Of a stretch of 64,000 nt of DNA, positions 38,068-47,757 are shown piece by piece. Each line of letters opens with the position of its first letter. Position 1 is the first letter of the stretch. The position numbers and the translations under genes are program-made. The DNA is from Chryseobacterium sp. LJ668 (GTDB lineage: Bacteria > Bacteroidota > Bacteroidia > Flavobacteriales > Weeksellaceae), in NCBI RefSeq assembly GCF_019613955.1, contig NZ_CP080443.1, positions 2,775,001 to 2,839,000 on the forward strand, read 5' to 3'. Below the pieces are notes generated by a model. It was not told the origin of the DNA. It made no database searches and saw only the letters and a list, made by a program, of their open reading frames with translations.

Positions 38068-41000
38068 ATGAAAAAAATAATCATCACACTTTTGTTGTTT
38101 GTAGCTCATTGTATTTGGGCGCAGTCATTGACAACAAGTGAAAATTATGTTTACACCAAAGTATACCTATCTGAAGACGGCAGCAAAAAATCTGAAACTG
38201 TACAGTATTTTGATGGTTTGGGTAGAGCTAAACAGATTGTCCAGGTAAAGGCCACTCCTCTGGGACAGGACCTTGCCGTACCTGTAACTTACGATCAATT
38301 TGGCAGACAGACCAGAACATTTCTTCCGATTCCTGTTGCGACAGGAAATTCAGCGATCCATACGATTGATGAAAACTCTGTCAACAGCTATTATGGCGTT
38401 GCCAATTCATACTCCGAGCAAAAACTGGAAACATCACCTTTGGGAAGAGTACTTGAAGTTGCCAATCCCGGAGCGGAATGGGCAATGAGTTCCGGGCATA
38501 CCACCAAAATGCAATATCTTACCAATACAGAAGCTGATAAGGTAAAAAGATTCAATACCACTTCCGCATGGAATAACGGTATATTAACGACTTCTATAAG
38601 TAATGTTTCTTTTTATGATGCTAACCAACTGTCTAAAAATAAAGTAACTGACGAAGACGGAAAGATCACAGTAGATTTTAAAAACTCTGAAGGTAAGACG
38701 GTGCTTCTAAGAAAAGAAAGTGCATCGGGAAAGCTTGATACTTATTATGTCTACAATAATTACGGCCAGCTTGCCTTTGTGATCTCACCGAAAGGAAATG
38801 AGAAGATCACTGCCAATGGTAATGCTGTAACACCGCGAATCTTAGACGATCTCTGCTATCAGTACGTCTATGACAACCGATTCAGGCAGGTAGAGAAAAA
38901 GCTTCCCGGTAAAGGCTGGGAATATATGGTCTATGATCAGCAAAACCGCCTCGTAGCCTCACAGGACGCCAATATGAAAAACAATGCGACTCATCCCAAC
39001 AGGTGGAATTTCACCAGATATGATCAGTTCGGGAGGGTGTTATATACCGGAGTTTTTACGGGCGGAACCAGAGCAGAGGAGCAGAGCAATGCCAATGCTA
39101 AAGGACTCAACAACGAAACACGCAGTACTACTTCCTTTACGCTCAACGGTCAGCAAATATTTTATACCAGTACTGCTTATCCTTCTGTAAGTTTTGTACC
39201 GTATTCCGTCAACTATTATGATACGTATCCGGGAACGAATGCTAACAATACGGTTGTAGCGCCTTTTAGTATTCTTCTGCAAGTTACTCTTACAGGCTCA
39301 TACAGCATGACACAGAACGGAGTGACCAGTATCAGAAGCTTGAAATCTATGCCTACAGCATCTATGGTAAAGAATCTGGATGACGACGCATGGTCTTCTA
39401 CTCATATTTGGTATGACAGATCTGGGCGATCAATCGGAAGCCAGGGTAAGAATTATTTAGGCGGGTACACAAAAACGGAAAAGCAACTTGATTTTTCCGG
39501 TGCCGTACTGTTTGCCAATACCTATCATAAAAAAACAAATTCAGATACGGAAGTCGTGATTAATGAAAGGTTTGTTTATGACAACAATTTCAGGCTCAGA
39601 CAGCATTATCACAAAGTAAACAGCAATGCAGAAGAGCTTCTTTCAGACTACACCTACAATGAGCTGGGTCAGGTGACCAATAAAAAAGTAGGAAATAACC
39701 TGCAAAGTATAGATTATACCTATAACATCCGTGGTGCGATGATCAAGGTGAATGATCCTTCAAATCTTGCCGGTAAGTTATTTGGATATGAGCTGAAATT
39801 TGCTTCTACCTCCGACGCATCTGTAGCTCCGGCAAACTACAACGGAAACATTACCGAAATGATCTGGAAACATGCAGGAGATGACGTGCTGAAGAAGTAC
39901 AGCTACCAATACGACTCGTACAACAGATTGACAGCAGCATTGTATCAGGAGCCCAATGCCAGTCTTCCGCAAAACGGACTGTATAACGAAACCATGCATT
40001 ATGACAGCAACGGAAACATCACCGACCTCAAAAGAAACCAAAAAGGGTATGATGGTTTTGTAGAGGAAATCGATGATCTAGTGTATGCTTACAATACCGG
40101 TAACAGGCTGACTTCTGTGGTAGATTATAAAAACAATTACAGCGGGTATCCCGATACATCAGGACATACCATTACGTATGATGATAACGGGAACATGACC
40201 AATCACGTAGACAAGGGGATTCTTGAAATAAAATACAATGACCTAAATTTACCTTCTTATATTAAGTTTAACAATTTTGTGGTAAGAGCCGGCGGAAATG
40301 TTTACCAGAACCTGAGCTATTCTTACCGTGCAGATGGGGTAAAGATCAAAAAAGTTCATCATTATTTCTCAGGAAGAAAACAAATTGATGCTTTTGCAAC
40401 GACTGACTATATTGATGGCTTTCAGTACAGTGATGACCAATCCGGTTTTATGGTGCCATCTGCATTAAAGTTTTTTGCTACTTCAGAAGGGTATTTTGAT
40501 TTCGAAAACAATCGTTATATTTACCATTACAATGATCATTTAGGTAACGTAAGAGTAAGTTTTGCAAGAGAAGGTAACGAGGCAATCATTGTAGGGCAAA
40601 ACGATTATTACGCATTTGGCTTAAAGCATAACGGTCCTGTCTATAATCCTACAGGATTGAACTATAAGTATCAATACAATGGTAAGGAAATGCAGGATGA
40701 AATCGGAATGTATGATTATGGAGCAAGATTCTATATGCCCGATTTGGGAAGATGGGGAGTTGTAGATCCTTTAGCGGAAATGAATACCAGATTTTCACCG
40801 TATCATTATGCTGCGAACAACCCGATGAGATTTACTGATCCTGATGGCAGAAACGCAATGGATACCATGATGCAGCTTGGCGGAACGTGGCAAAATGTAG
40901 GATATGGTTACTTTAATGCTGAACTCGGTAAATACATTGATTACGAAGGTAACGAAATGAATGCTGCTCAAGTGTTGGAGTCAAGAGCCATTATTAATGG

Positions 41001-41745
41001 TGGTGGCGGTGCTGGTTCTGGCGGTGGTTCCAGCAGCGGAAATGGATTTTGGCAATCTATTGGCAATCTCTTAGATAATATTTTTGGAAGAAGTAGTAAG
41101 GGAGCAGGTATTAAAACTTTTGCTGCAGGAGCAACTGTGACGAGAATACCTCCTGTACAGGTGGGACCTCTAATTTCTGAAGGTGTCGTTGCAGAAGCAG
41201 CGGCAAGTATGGAAGCTATAATTGCAACAATTGCATCTACAGGAGCCATGACACTTGGAGCAGTTTTAATGCCTACGATGATTGCAGAACCTGAATTTGA
41301 CTGGACGAGAGGTTTAACAAGAGATATTCCGATTACAACAACAGACAAACCAGATTCTGAAAAATTGTATTTTTATAGAAATATGAGGAGTGTGAATGGT
41401 ATGCCTATGGTTGGAGAAGGTTTAGATAAATTAGGTTTAAGAGATAGAGATGTTAATAATCTTTCTAGTTCTACCATGATAACACCACTTTTTTCAAATG
41501 GACTTTCTGTCACTGTAGGATATGGTAATGTAATACCGTCTGATATTCCTGATTTTAGCAGAGGTAAAGGAACACTTTTTAGAGTATCAGCAAATTCATT
41601 ATTAACTTTTGGTTTAGTAGGATTACCTGTTTTAAATCCTTCAATTCCAAACTATGGACAGATTCGTCCTGCGATACCTATGAATATAGGAGCATTTAGA
41701 ACATTTATTCAAAGTACTGCCCCTGCTTGGCAACCTGTAAGATAA
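38068..41745 (+). CDS. Full-length DUF6443/RHS polymorphic toxin (C0)
   Basis: 1225 residues: a signal peptide (MKKIIITLLLFVAHCIWA), DUF6443 (about 20-150), a long run of YD repeats (150-830), and the RHS-associated core ([25 protein letters not shown] near 881, DPDGR near 921). The C-terminal tip (927-1225) starts with a Gly-rich hinge ([15 protein letters not shown]) and a pre-toxin segment (GATVTRIPPVQVGPLISEG). The terminal ~100 residues (EKLYFYRNM ... FRTFIQ) are unrecognised. LYFYRNM recalls the start of ADP-ribosyltransferase folds, but the other motifs are not convincing. It is exported by Sec, and the next step of delivery is unknown. It is the only tip with a complete RHS shell and a plausible promoter. 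Confidence 0.9.
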   Translation: MKKIIITLLLFVAHCIWAQSLTTSENYVYTKVYLSEDGSKKSETVQYFDGLGRAKQIVQVKATPLGQDLAVPVTYDQFGRQTRTFLPIPVATGNSAIHTIDENSVNSYYGVANSYSEQKLETSPLGRVLEVANPGAEWAMSSGHTTKMQYLTNTEADKVKRFNTTSAWNNGILTTSISNVSFYDANQLSKNKVTDEDGKITVDFKNSEGKTVLLRKESASGKLDTYYVYNNYGQLAFVISPKGNEKITANGNAVTPRILDDLCYQYVYDNRFRQVEKKLPGKGWEYMVYDQQNRLVASQDANMKNNATHPNRWNFTRYDQFGRVLYTGVFTGGTRAEEQSNANAKGLNNETRSTTSFTLNGQQIFYTSTAYPSVSFVPYSVNYYDTYPGTNANNTVVAPFSILLQVTLTGSYSMTQNGVTSIRSLKSMPTASMVKNLDDDAWSSTHIWYDRSGRSIGSQGKNYLGGYTKTEKQLDFSGAVLFANTYHKKTNSDTEVVINERFVYDNNFRLRQHYHKVNSNAEELLSDYTYNELGQVTNKKVGNNLQSIDYTYNIRGAMIKVNDPSNLAGKLFGYELKFASTSDASVAPANYNGNITEMIWKHAGDDVLKKYSYQYDSYNRLTAALYQEPNASLPQNGLYNETMHYDSNGNITDLKRNQKGYDGFVEEIDDLVYAYNTGNRLTSVVDYKNNYSGYPDTSGHTITYDDNGNMTNHVDKGILEIKYNDLNLPSYIKFNNFVVRAGGNVYQNLSYSYRADGVKIKKVHHYFSGRKQIDAFATTDYIDGFQYSDDQSGFMVPSALKFFATSEGYFDFENNRYIYHYNDHLGNVRVSFAREGNEAIIVGQNDYYAFGLKHNGPVYNPTGLNYKYQYNGKEMQDEIGMYDYGARFYMPDLGRWGVVDPLAEMNTRFSPYHYAANNPMRFTDPDGRNAMDTMMQLGGTWQNVGYGYFNAELGKYIDYEGNEMNAAQVLESRAIINGGGGAGSGGGSSSGNGFWQSIGNLLDNIFGRSSKGAGIKTFAAGATVTRIPPVQVGPLISEGVVAEAAASMEAIIATIASTGAMTLGAVLMPTMIAEPEFDWTRGLTRDIPITTTDKPDSEKLYFYRNMRSVNGMPMVGEGLDKLGLRDRDVNNLSSSTMITPLFSNGLSVTVGYGNVIPSDIPDFSRGKGTLFRVSANSLLTFGLVGLPVLNPSIPNYGQIRPAIPMNIGAFRTFIQSTAPAWQPVR

Positions 41746-41755
41746 TTTAATATAT

Positions 41756-42121
41756 ATGGAAAAAAGAGATATTATTATAAGAAAAATTTTAGAAAAATTA
41801 TATATTGAATTTAATCCGGAAAATCTTTCTAAGCTAACTTTAGATCAATATAGAGATTTTTTCTTTTCAATATTTGAATATATTAATTTGTATAAAAATA
41901 AATACGATTTGACAGAAAAGGATTTTATTGAATTTAGCAAGAGTATTCATCATAAATATAATTATGATGAATACGAAGATAATTGTTGGGAAAGAGTAGC
42001 TTTTTTTATGGATGAATTGATATTTCGTTTTTCTACACCTCCTCCGTATTTTTTTCATTCTAATTTTGAAGATTTTAAAAATAAATTGAAAAGAGATTTT
42101 ACACAAGGTAATGGTTTGTGA
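41756..42121 (+). CDS. Candidate cytoplasmic immunity protein for C0
   Basis: 121 residues, mostly helical and acidic (MEKRDIIIRKILEKLYIEF ... WERVAFFMDELIFRF). No signal peptide or lipobox, so it should act in the cytoplasm. It starts 10 bases after the stop of the full-length RHS toxin and has no recognised family. The immunity role rests on position and size, and it predicts that the C0 tip works in the cytoplasm. Confidence 0.6.
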   Translation: MEKRDIIIRKILEKLYIEFNPENLSKLTLDQYRDFFFSIFEYINLYKNKYDLTEKDFIEFSKSIHHKYNYDEYEDNCWERVAFFMDELIFRFSTPPPYFFHSNFEDFKNKLKRDFTQGNGL

Positions 42122-42128
42122 AAGTGGG

Positions 42129-42265
42129 GGTAATGTATCAGAAGTGTTTGTTTGTTGTATTGATCAAAGTTTAATGTGGAGTTGCTATCTTTTTTAGGAC
42201 AAAATTGAGCTAATGTTGAAAAATTAGGGTATTGAAATTTCAATATCCTAATTTTATAAAAATAA
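42129..42265. repeat. Inter-cassette repeat, copy 1
   Basis: It contains GGTAATGTATCAGAAGTGTT, a 29-base block starting GTGGAGTTGCTATC (42176-42204), and a terminator hairpin followed by ATAAAAATAAA. The same order of blocks recurs at 45041-45237 after the C2 immunity gene, and the first block recurs in weaker form near 53731. It abuts the RHS core of C1. Confidence 0.8.
42220..42255 (+). terminator. Terminator hairpin after C0 immunity
   Basis: An 18-bp self-complementary stretch centred between 42237 and 42238 (AAAATTAGGGTATTGAAA with its complement, one G-U), ending in TTTT. It is part of the inter-cassette repeat and would stop transcription before the orphan tips. Confidence 0.75.
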
Positions 42266-42292
42266 ATACAACGGTAAAGAGTTTCAAGAGGA

Positions 42293-43192
42293 ATGTATGA
42301 TTACGGCGCAAGATTCTATATGCCTGATTTGGGAAGATGGGGCGTTGTAGATCCTTTAGCGGAACTAAACACAAGACACTCACCTTATCATTATGCATTA
42401 AACAACCCGATGAGATTCATCGATCCCGATGGCAGAAATGCGATGGATACCATGATGCAGCTTGGGGGAACGTGGCAGAATGTAGGATATGGATATTTTA
42501 ATGCTGAATTAGGAAAATATATCGATTACGAAGGAAATGAGATGAATGCGGCTCAGGTTCTGGAAACGAGAAGTATTATAAATGGCGGTGGCGGAGCTGG
42601 TAGCGGTTCATTTATAGAAAAATTTTTCGGAAATAGTGGATCTGCTGTTGGTTTATTGAGTTTAATCAACCAATTGAAAACTACTGAAGTAGATAAAGAA
42701 ACCAGAAAACTATTTAGGACTCTTGTTAGAGCTAAAGATTATCAAGGTGCATTTGATTTAGTAAATTCTAAATATAATTTAGACGAAAACATTAAAGGCG
42801 AATACATTATGTTTTACCAAAATGCTGACGAATTTTCTGGTTTAACTGAAGGCAGTGCATATGGACTTCAAACCGTAACCATTTCTACGAAAATTTTCAA
42901 CAATTCAGCTGAAGCATTTATTAGGGTTGTTCACCATGAGTTTATCCATGTACATCAACGGGCTGTATTAGGTTTTGCTGGTAGTTTGAATATTTATGAA
43001 GTTAGAGAATTTCTCGCATATCATGATACTATATTTAATAAAAATATTCCTAATGCTTCATTTACAGAGATGGAAGGATATTGGAAGAAAGCACAAACGT
43101 TTTATGACTATATGAAAAAGAATCCAAATCTTATTAACGAATATCAATCACAATATAATGATTTTATGAAAACTTATTTTTTTAATAAATAA
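42293..43192 (+). CDS. Orphan RHS tip C1: zincin metallopeptidase toxin
   Basis: 299 residues. Residues 1-45 repeat the RHS core, and the next ~55 repeat the C0/C2 linker ([20 protein letters not shown] ... NGGGGAGSG). Then comes a unique domain with HEFIH at 215-219, preceded by another His ([12 protein letters not shown]), which is a zinc peptidase motif. The core before 42293 (YNGKEFQE from 42267) is out of frame, as though four bases were lost, so the tip alone lacks a proper start or leader. It would become functional if recombined onto the full RHS gene. The following exported immunity candidate suggests action in the periplasm. The substrate is unknown. Confidence 0.75.
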   Translation: MYDYGARFYMPDLGRWGVVDPLAELNTRHSPYHYALNNPMRFIDPDGRNAMDTMMQLGGTWQNVGYGYFNAELGKYIDYEGNEMNAAQVLETRSIINGGGGAGSGSFIEKFFGNSGSAVGLLSLINQLKTTEVDKETRKLFRTLVRAKDYQGAFDLVNSKYNLDENIKGEYIMFYQNADEFSGLTEGSAYGLQTVTISTKIFNNSAEAFIRVVHHEFIHVHQRAVLGFAGSLNIYEVREFLAYHDTIFNKNIPNASFTEMEGYWKKAQTFYDYMKKNPNLINEYQSQYNDFMKTYFFNK

Positions 43193-43196
43193 TATT

Positions 43197-43655
43197 ATGT
43201 ACAAATTTATTTTTCTATTTCTATTAAATTTTCTATCTGCTCAGCAAGCATGCAGACTTTCTTTTTCAAATAATTGTCTTTCAGAAAAAGGCAGTATAAC
43301 TTTTTCTATTAAAAATATGGGCGAAAAAAAAATAAAAATCCCTGTAGAGTTCAATAAATATTGGGCAAGACCAACAGATATACAAGTGTATGATGAAGGA
43401 GAAAAAGATTTCCTTGACACTAATTATAGCTTTGATGGCGCAACATGTTTAGATGTTAAGAAATGTTTAGGAAAAACTCTTTCTTTAAAAAAAGAAGGAA
43501 TAAAAAAATATGATATTCAAATTATTCCTGGGAGAATAACAAAAGCCTTTAAGGAAAAGAAAAAATATAGATTTAAATTATCATTTGATACTTATCTATT
43601 CAGTGGTTGTAATGATTTTGTTACAGATTGGCTTTATTATGACAATAATAATTAA
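43197..43655 (+). CDS. Candidate exported immunity protein for C1
   Basis: 152 residues with a signal peptide (MYKFIFLFLLNFLSAQQA) and a small beta-rich mature domain with four or more cysteines (ACRLSFSNNC, CLDVKKCLG). It starts four bases after the C1 toxin stop. The stop codon is followed immediately by the YDYG segment of the next RHS core at 43656, so the cassette junction is seamless. Periplasmic location fits neutralising a peptidase toxin there. No family is recognised. Confidence 0.6.
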   Translation: MYKFIFLFLLNFLSAQQACRLSFSNNCLSEKGSITFSIKNMGEKKIKIPVEFNKYWARPTDIQVYDEGEKDFLDTNYSFDGATCLDVKKCLGKTLSLKKEGIKKYDIQIIPGRITKAFKEKKKYRFKLSFDTYLFSGCNDFVTDWLYYDNNN

Positions 43656-44662
43656 TATGATTACGGAGCAAGTTTCTACATGCCTGATTTGGGACGATGG
43701 GGAGTCGTTGACCCGTTAGGGGAAATGAATACAGATTCTCACCGTATCATTACGCTGCGAACAACCCGATGAGATTTACTGATCCTGATGGCAGAAATGC
43801 GATGGATACCATGATGCAGCTTGGGGGAACGTGGCAGAATGTAGGATATGGATATTTTAATGCTGAATTAGGAAAATATATCGATTACGAAGGAAATGAG
43901 ATGAATGCTGCTCAGGTTTTGGAGTCAAGAGCCATTATTAACGGCGGCGGCGGTGCTGGTTCTGGAGGAAATAGCGGTCCTTCAGTTTGGCAATCAATCG
44001 GAAACTTCTTCAGCAATCTTTTTGGAGGAAATAAAGGGGCAGGCATTACAACTTTTGCAGCAGGTGCTACCATAACAAGGATACCTCCCGTGCAAGTAGG
44101 ACCTCTAATTTCCGAGGGGGTAGTTGCTGAAATAGCTGCAAGTATGGAAGCTACAGTTGCAACAATATTTTCGACTGCGGGGATGACAGCTGCAGCAATT
44201 TTTTACCCTGCAATGATTAAAGAACCGGAATTTAATTGGACAAGAGATTTACCTAAGAGTATACCTATAACGACAACTGGTGATAATCCACAACAAACAA
44301 TAACTTTATATAGAGGTATATCATCAAAAGCAAAAGGTTCAATGTATTTTGAAGCAATGCAGGGAATTGCAATACCAAATGGCTTTAGACAGGTTGCTGC
44401 TACATGGGGACCTCATAGTGACATGGAATTACATGCTGGAGGAGATAATCTTAGCATTTGGACTAGTTGGACAAGTAATATAAATACTGCAAGAGATTTT
44501 GCTACAGGTACAGCACTTTATAAAAACGGGGTTCCGGGAATTATTATGTCTAAAACATTTAGGACAGGACAAGCCACTCCAAACCCTTTCAATCCGGCAG
44601 AATCAGAGTGGTTAGTGCCAGGAATTACATATGGTGCTAAAGTTAAATATGTTTCACCATGA
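43656..44662 (+). pseudogene. Orphan RHS tip C2: ADP-ribosyltransferase toxin, core frameshifted
   Basis: The core begins at 43656 ([21 protein letters not shown]). It loses one base near 43735, where C0 reads AATACCAGATT and C2 reads AATACAGATT, and frame resumes at 43769. The tip itself (297 residues from 43769) is intact: the C0/C1 linker, the C0-like pre-toxin segment, then LYRG (R182), WTSWTS and a late ESE. These are the R-S-E residues of arginine-type mono-ADP-ribosyltransferases. The DNA from 43787 to 43908 is identical to C1 42428-42549. A cytoplasmic-type immunity gene follows. Silent as it stands. Confidence 0.7.
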
Positions 44663-44685
44663 TCAAAATAAAAAAGTAATCTATT

Positions 44686-45039
44686 ATGTTAACATCAGAA
44701 AATATTTTTAAATTAATCAAAAAAGAAAGAAATTCTTTAGGCAATATTGAAGAATATAAAATTAAAATAAGTGATAGTAATAATTTTGAAAGGGAAAACT
44801 TAATAGGAGTGTATAAGATTAGACAGTATACCGCTACAAGGGAGGGTAACAATAAATTATCAAAACAAATTAACACTCTAATATTAGGTTTGGAAAATTA
44901 TTCTAAAGAACAGCTAAGATTTGTAAGTATATTAGGTCAAAAATACTATGGAACATTTTATTTAAGTGAAGATTGGGATAAAGTTATTGGATATTTAGAA
45001 AGTGAAGTTGACGAGGAAGGAAATATTATAAATGAATAA
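44686..45039 (+). CDS. Candidate cytoplasmic immunity protein for C2
   Basis: 117 residues without a signal peptide (MLTSENIFKLIKKERNSLGN), beginning 23 bases after the C2 tip. It has no recognised family; it shows mixed helix and strand with a charged acidic C-terminus (YLESEVDEEGNIINE). Lack of export fits a toxin that modifies a cytoplasmic target by ADP-ribosylation. An inter-cassette repeat with a terminator follows. Confidence 0.6.
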   Translation: MLTSENIFKLIKKERNSLGNIEEYKIKISDSNNFERENLIGVYKIRQYTATREGNNKLSKQINTLILGLENYSKEQLRFVSILGQKYYGTFYLSEDWDKVIGYLESEVDEEGNIINE

Positions 45040-45040
45040 T

Positions 45041-45237
45041 GGTAATGTATCAGAAGTGTTGGTTTCCTTTGTTAATAGATGTTTAAGAATAGACACCTTA
45101 TAAAAATCAATTAAAAAGAGTAACCATTTAGTGGAGTTGCTATCTTTTTTAGGACAAAAAGTTTATACTTCTAAATTGAAGTAATGTTGAAAAATTAGGG
45201 TATTGAAATTTCAATATCCTAATTTTATAAAAATAAA
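45041..45237. repeat. Inter-cassette repeat, copy 2
   Basis: The same order of blocks as at 42129-42265, with an extra ~60 bases between the first block and the GTGGAGTTGCTATC block (45131-45159). It ends directly at the RHS core of C3. Confidence 0.8.
45191..45226 (+). terminator. Terminator hairpin after C2 immunity
   Basis: A near-identical copy of the 18-bp hairpin at 42220-42255, centred between 45208 and 45209 and ending in TTTT. Confidence 0.75.
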
Positions 45238-46169
45238 AAAAACGGTAAGAAGCTACAGCAGGAAATCGGAATGTATGATTACGGCGCAAGATTCTATATG
45301 CCGGATTTAGGTAGATGGGGTGTGGTAGACAATTATAGTGAGAATTACTTTCCTATTTCTCCTTATAGTTATGTGGCAAATAACCCCTCTAAATTTATTG
45401 ATATAAATGGAGAATGGATTTATATCAATGACCAAAATGGGACACAATATAGATATCACAATGGTGCTACACAGAATCAAGTAGACGGAAAATGGACGAA
45501 TATAGATGCAAATACGCAATTATCTGATTATGTTACTCAGACTGTAGCAGGATTAAACTATTTAGACAAAAATACTTCAATAGGAAATGAAATGATTGGA
45601 TATTTTGACCAGGCACAAGGTAAAGATGGAAAAGTAAGAGATATTTATTTTAATTATACTAATGGTGGTTCACAATAAAATATGGCATAAGCAATATAAT
45701 TGAATTAAATACATCATCAACCAAAGGGGTTTTGACTACTTCGGGTAATGATGCTAAATATTCTCCTTTATATACAACAATAGCACACGAAATGGGGCAT
45801 ATTTACGAAAACTATGCTTTAGGAGTAAACTCTCAATCCGATACAAGATTTGGACCTAATAGTACCACAGCGGAAATATATGGTACACACGTAGAAAATA
45901 TTGTAAGAGCTGAATCAGGCCTTCCTTTAAGAACACATTATGGAAAAATTATAGATGGTGCTGGTAATGTATTTCCTTCAAAAGCAAGCAGGTTAATAGA
46001 TAATGCGGGAAGTAGTATTTATTATAATTCAAATGGAGGTCAAATATCTCCTACTCCTAGTGTTCAAAGTGTCCTTAATGTAAATAGTACGATATTGCAA
46101 AATAGGTATAATTATAATGGTGCAGCAGCAGTATTTCATATGCAAAAATTTAAAAGTCGAGGTAAGTAA
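45238..46169 (+). pseudogene. Orphan RHS tip C3: zincin toxin, frameshifted
   Basis: The core ([21 protein letters not shown] from about 45241) leads in frame to 45678. The sequence continues in another frame from about 45668 (FTIKYGISNIIEL) through LTTSGNDAKYSPLY to a zinc site HEMGH at 45786-45800 and ends at 46169. A single missing base near 45667 explains the break. The HEMGHIYE motif followed by a conserved-looking AEIYGTHVEN suggests a metallopeptidase. If restored it would make about 309 residues. Its lipoprotein immunity gene is intact. Confidence 0.7.
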
Positions 46170-46187
46170 TAATTTAAAAATTATTTT

Positions 46188-46877
46188 ATGAAAAAAATTA
46201 TTTTATTGTTGAGTGTTATTTTATTTTATTCCTGTCTTTCTCAAGAAAAGAAGTCCCTTAAAGAAATGAATGATTATTTACTGAATAATAATTATGTTTC
46301 TTTTGGTGATTTGGATTCTATTGAGCTTAAAGGTATGAAAACCGCACTCTCAAAATATAGATTATTAGGTGTGAAATCTTGCAATATAAATCCTGATAAG
46401 AAATATTCCCATATATACATAGAAGATGGTTTTCACGATGAAGAAGGATTTTATAACGGAATTATTGTGGTAAATAATACAGAGGTTTGCGAGATAACAG
46501 ACAGCCATTACAAATTAAAGGCTGACAGCCTTTCATATATGAAAATCAAAGATGGTAATTTTGTATTATATTCTAAGAAAGTTTCTATGCAAGACTTTAA
46601 GAAGAAATATCTTAATGAGTATTTTAGGTATGAACTGGTAGTTCAAAATAAAGCAAGCGATTTAAAAAAATGTTTAGCAATAGATGAGTATACCCCAAAA
46701 CCATCTACTTATGTCCAAAACTATTATTTTGCAGACAAAAAAGTAAATAATTATGGTATTGTAAGAATAAAATATGAAGAAATCAAAGACGGTATAGAAG
46801 GGATTCCACATCTTAAAGAAGATAAAAAGATAGAATTTATAGACTGTATAGGAAGATTAAATATTGTAACCGAGTAA
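46188..46877 (+). CDS. Candidate lipoprotein immunity protein for C3
   Basis: 229 residues with a lipoprotein signal (MKKIILLLSVILFYSC, lipobox FYSC). The mature part is alpha/beta with many charged residues and no recognised family. It starts 18 bases after the C3 tip. Membrane anchoring on the periplasmic side fits protection from a peptidase that acts in the envelope. Confidence 0.6.
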   Translation: MKKIILLLSVILFYSCLSQEKKSLKEMNDYLLNNNYVSFGDLDSIELKGMKTALSKYRLLGVKSCNINPDKKYSHIYIEDGFHDEEGFYNGIIVVNNTEVCEITDSHYKLKADSLSYMKIKDGNFVLYSKKVSMQDFKKKYLNEYFRYELVVQNKASDLKKCLAIDEYTPKPSTYVQNYYFADKKVNNYGIVRIKYEEIKDGIEGIPHLKEDKKIEFIDCIGRLNIVTE

Positions 46878-46914
46878 GATAAGAGAATAGACTCAATTCC
46901 GTTAATGAAAATAA

Positions 46915-47754
46915 TCCTACTTCGGTACTGCTAATTTTAAGAATTATAAGTACAACGGTAAGGAGTTGCAGGAAACAGGAATGTATGATTACGGCGCAAG
47001 ATTTTATATGCCCGATATTGGTAGATGGTCACAAATAGATCCTTTAAGCGAAAAATACAGAAGGCATTCTACTTATAATTACGCAGTAAATAATCCCATG
47101 AGATATATTGACCCTGATGGAAGATTTATTATTGATCCAAACGCAACTAAAGAACAACGTGCTATAATACAAAGGGCAATAAATATGGCTAAAATGTTAC
47201 TACAAGACAAAAAAGTACTTCAAGCTATGATGTCTAAAGGACATTTAAGCCGCTCTCAAATAATGAATGATTTTACCGATGGTAAAGGACCTGTGTTAAC
47301 CTTAAGTAAGGATTTGTTTGGAAGAGCATTCGGACAATATACGCCCAACGGCAAGGGATCTGGAAAATTTGAAATAAATGCAGTTACAACTGATAATGCA
47401 TCAGAATTCTCCGAAGATTCACAATTAAATGTAATATTTCTACTCGCTTCTACAATAATGCATGAAGATGTACATAGAGGAAATGACGCTGCTGGATTCA
47501 ATGAACATGAAGAAGGTGTGGAACAAGGTGAAGCCTTTGAAGAACAAGCTTTTGGAGAAAGTGTACAATATTCCAATTCAGAGGAAATTAGAACCCGCTT
47601 CAATAGTCATTTTAAAAAGGTTGTTAATTCAAAAATTTTCGATGCAAATTTTAAGGCAAAAAACGAATGGAAGAAATATGAAGAAAAAAAAGTAAATGAC
47701 AAGATAGATATAAAAAAACGTAAGGAAGAAAATATATTAAAAAGCAAAAAATAA
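46915..47754 (+). CDS. Orphan RHS tip C4: zincin metallopeptidase toxin
   Basis: An open frame runs from about 46915 with core residues [20 protein letters not shown], then [17 protein letters not shown] and DPDGR. A unique tip follows, with HEDVH at 47461-47475 ([15 protein letters not shown]), a zinc peptidase motif. A Glu-rich helix and a Lys-rich tail end the protein. No proper start codon or promoter is seen: 46966 is a TTG and 46981 an ATG, both inside the core. It is intact as a tip, about 250 residues after the core. It is followed three bases later by a lipoprotein gene. Confidence 0.7.
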   Translation, partial: SYFGTANFKNYKYNGKELQETGMYDYGARFYMPDIGRWSQIDPLSEKYRRHSTYNYAVNNPMRYIDPDGRFIIDPNATKEQRAIIQRAINMAKMLLQDKKVLQAMMSKGHLSRSQIMNDFTDGKGPVLTLSKDLFGRAFGQYTPNGKGSGKFEINAVTTDNASEFSEDSQLNVIFLLASTIMHEDVHRGNDAAGFNEHEEGVEQGEAFEEQAFGESVQYSNSEEIRTRFNSHFKKVVNSKIFDANFKAKNEWKKYEEKKVNDKIDIKKRKEENILKSKK

Positions 47755-47757
47755 CTT

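Noticed and set aside
40968..41348. 126-codon open frame on the - strand inside the RHS tip
   Set aside because: It is antisense to a well-supported coding region and its composition follows from the Gly/Ala-rich sense strand.
45660..45680. Programmed ribosomal frameshift in C3
   Set aside because: No slippery heptamer followed by a structure is seen, and similar breaks in C2, C6, C7 and C8 sit at unrelated sequences, so decay or read error is simpler.
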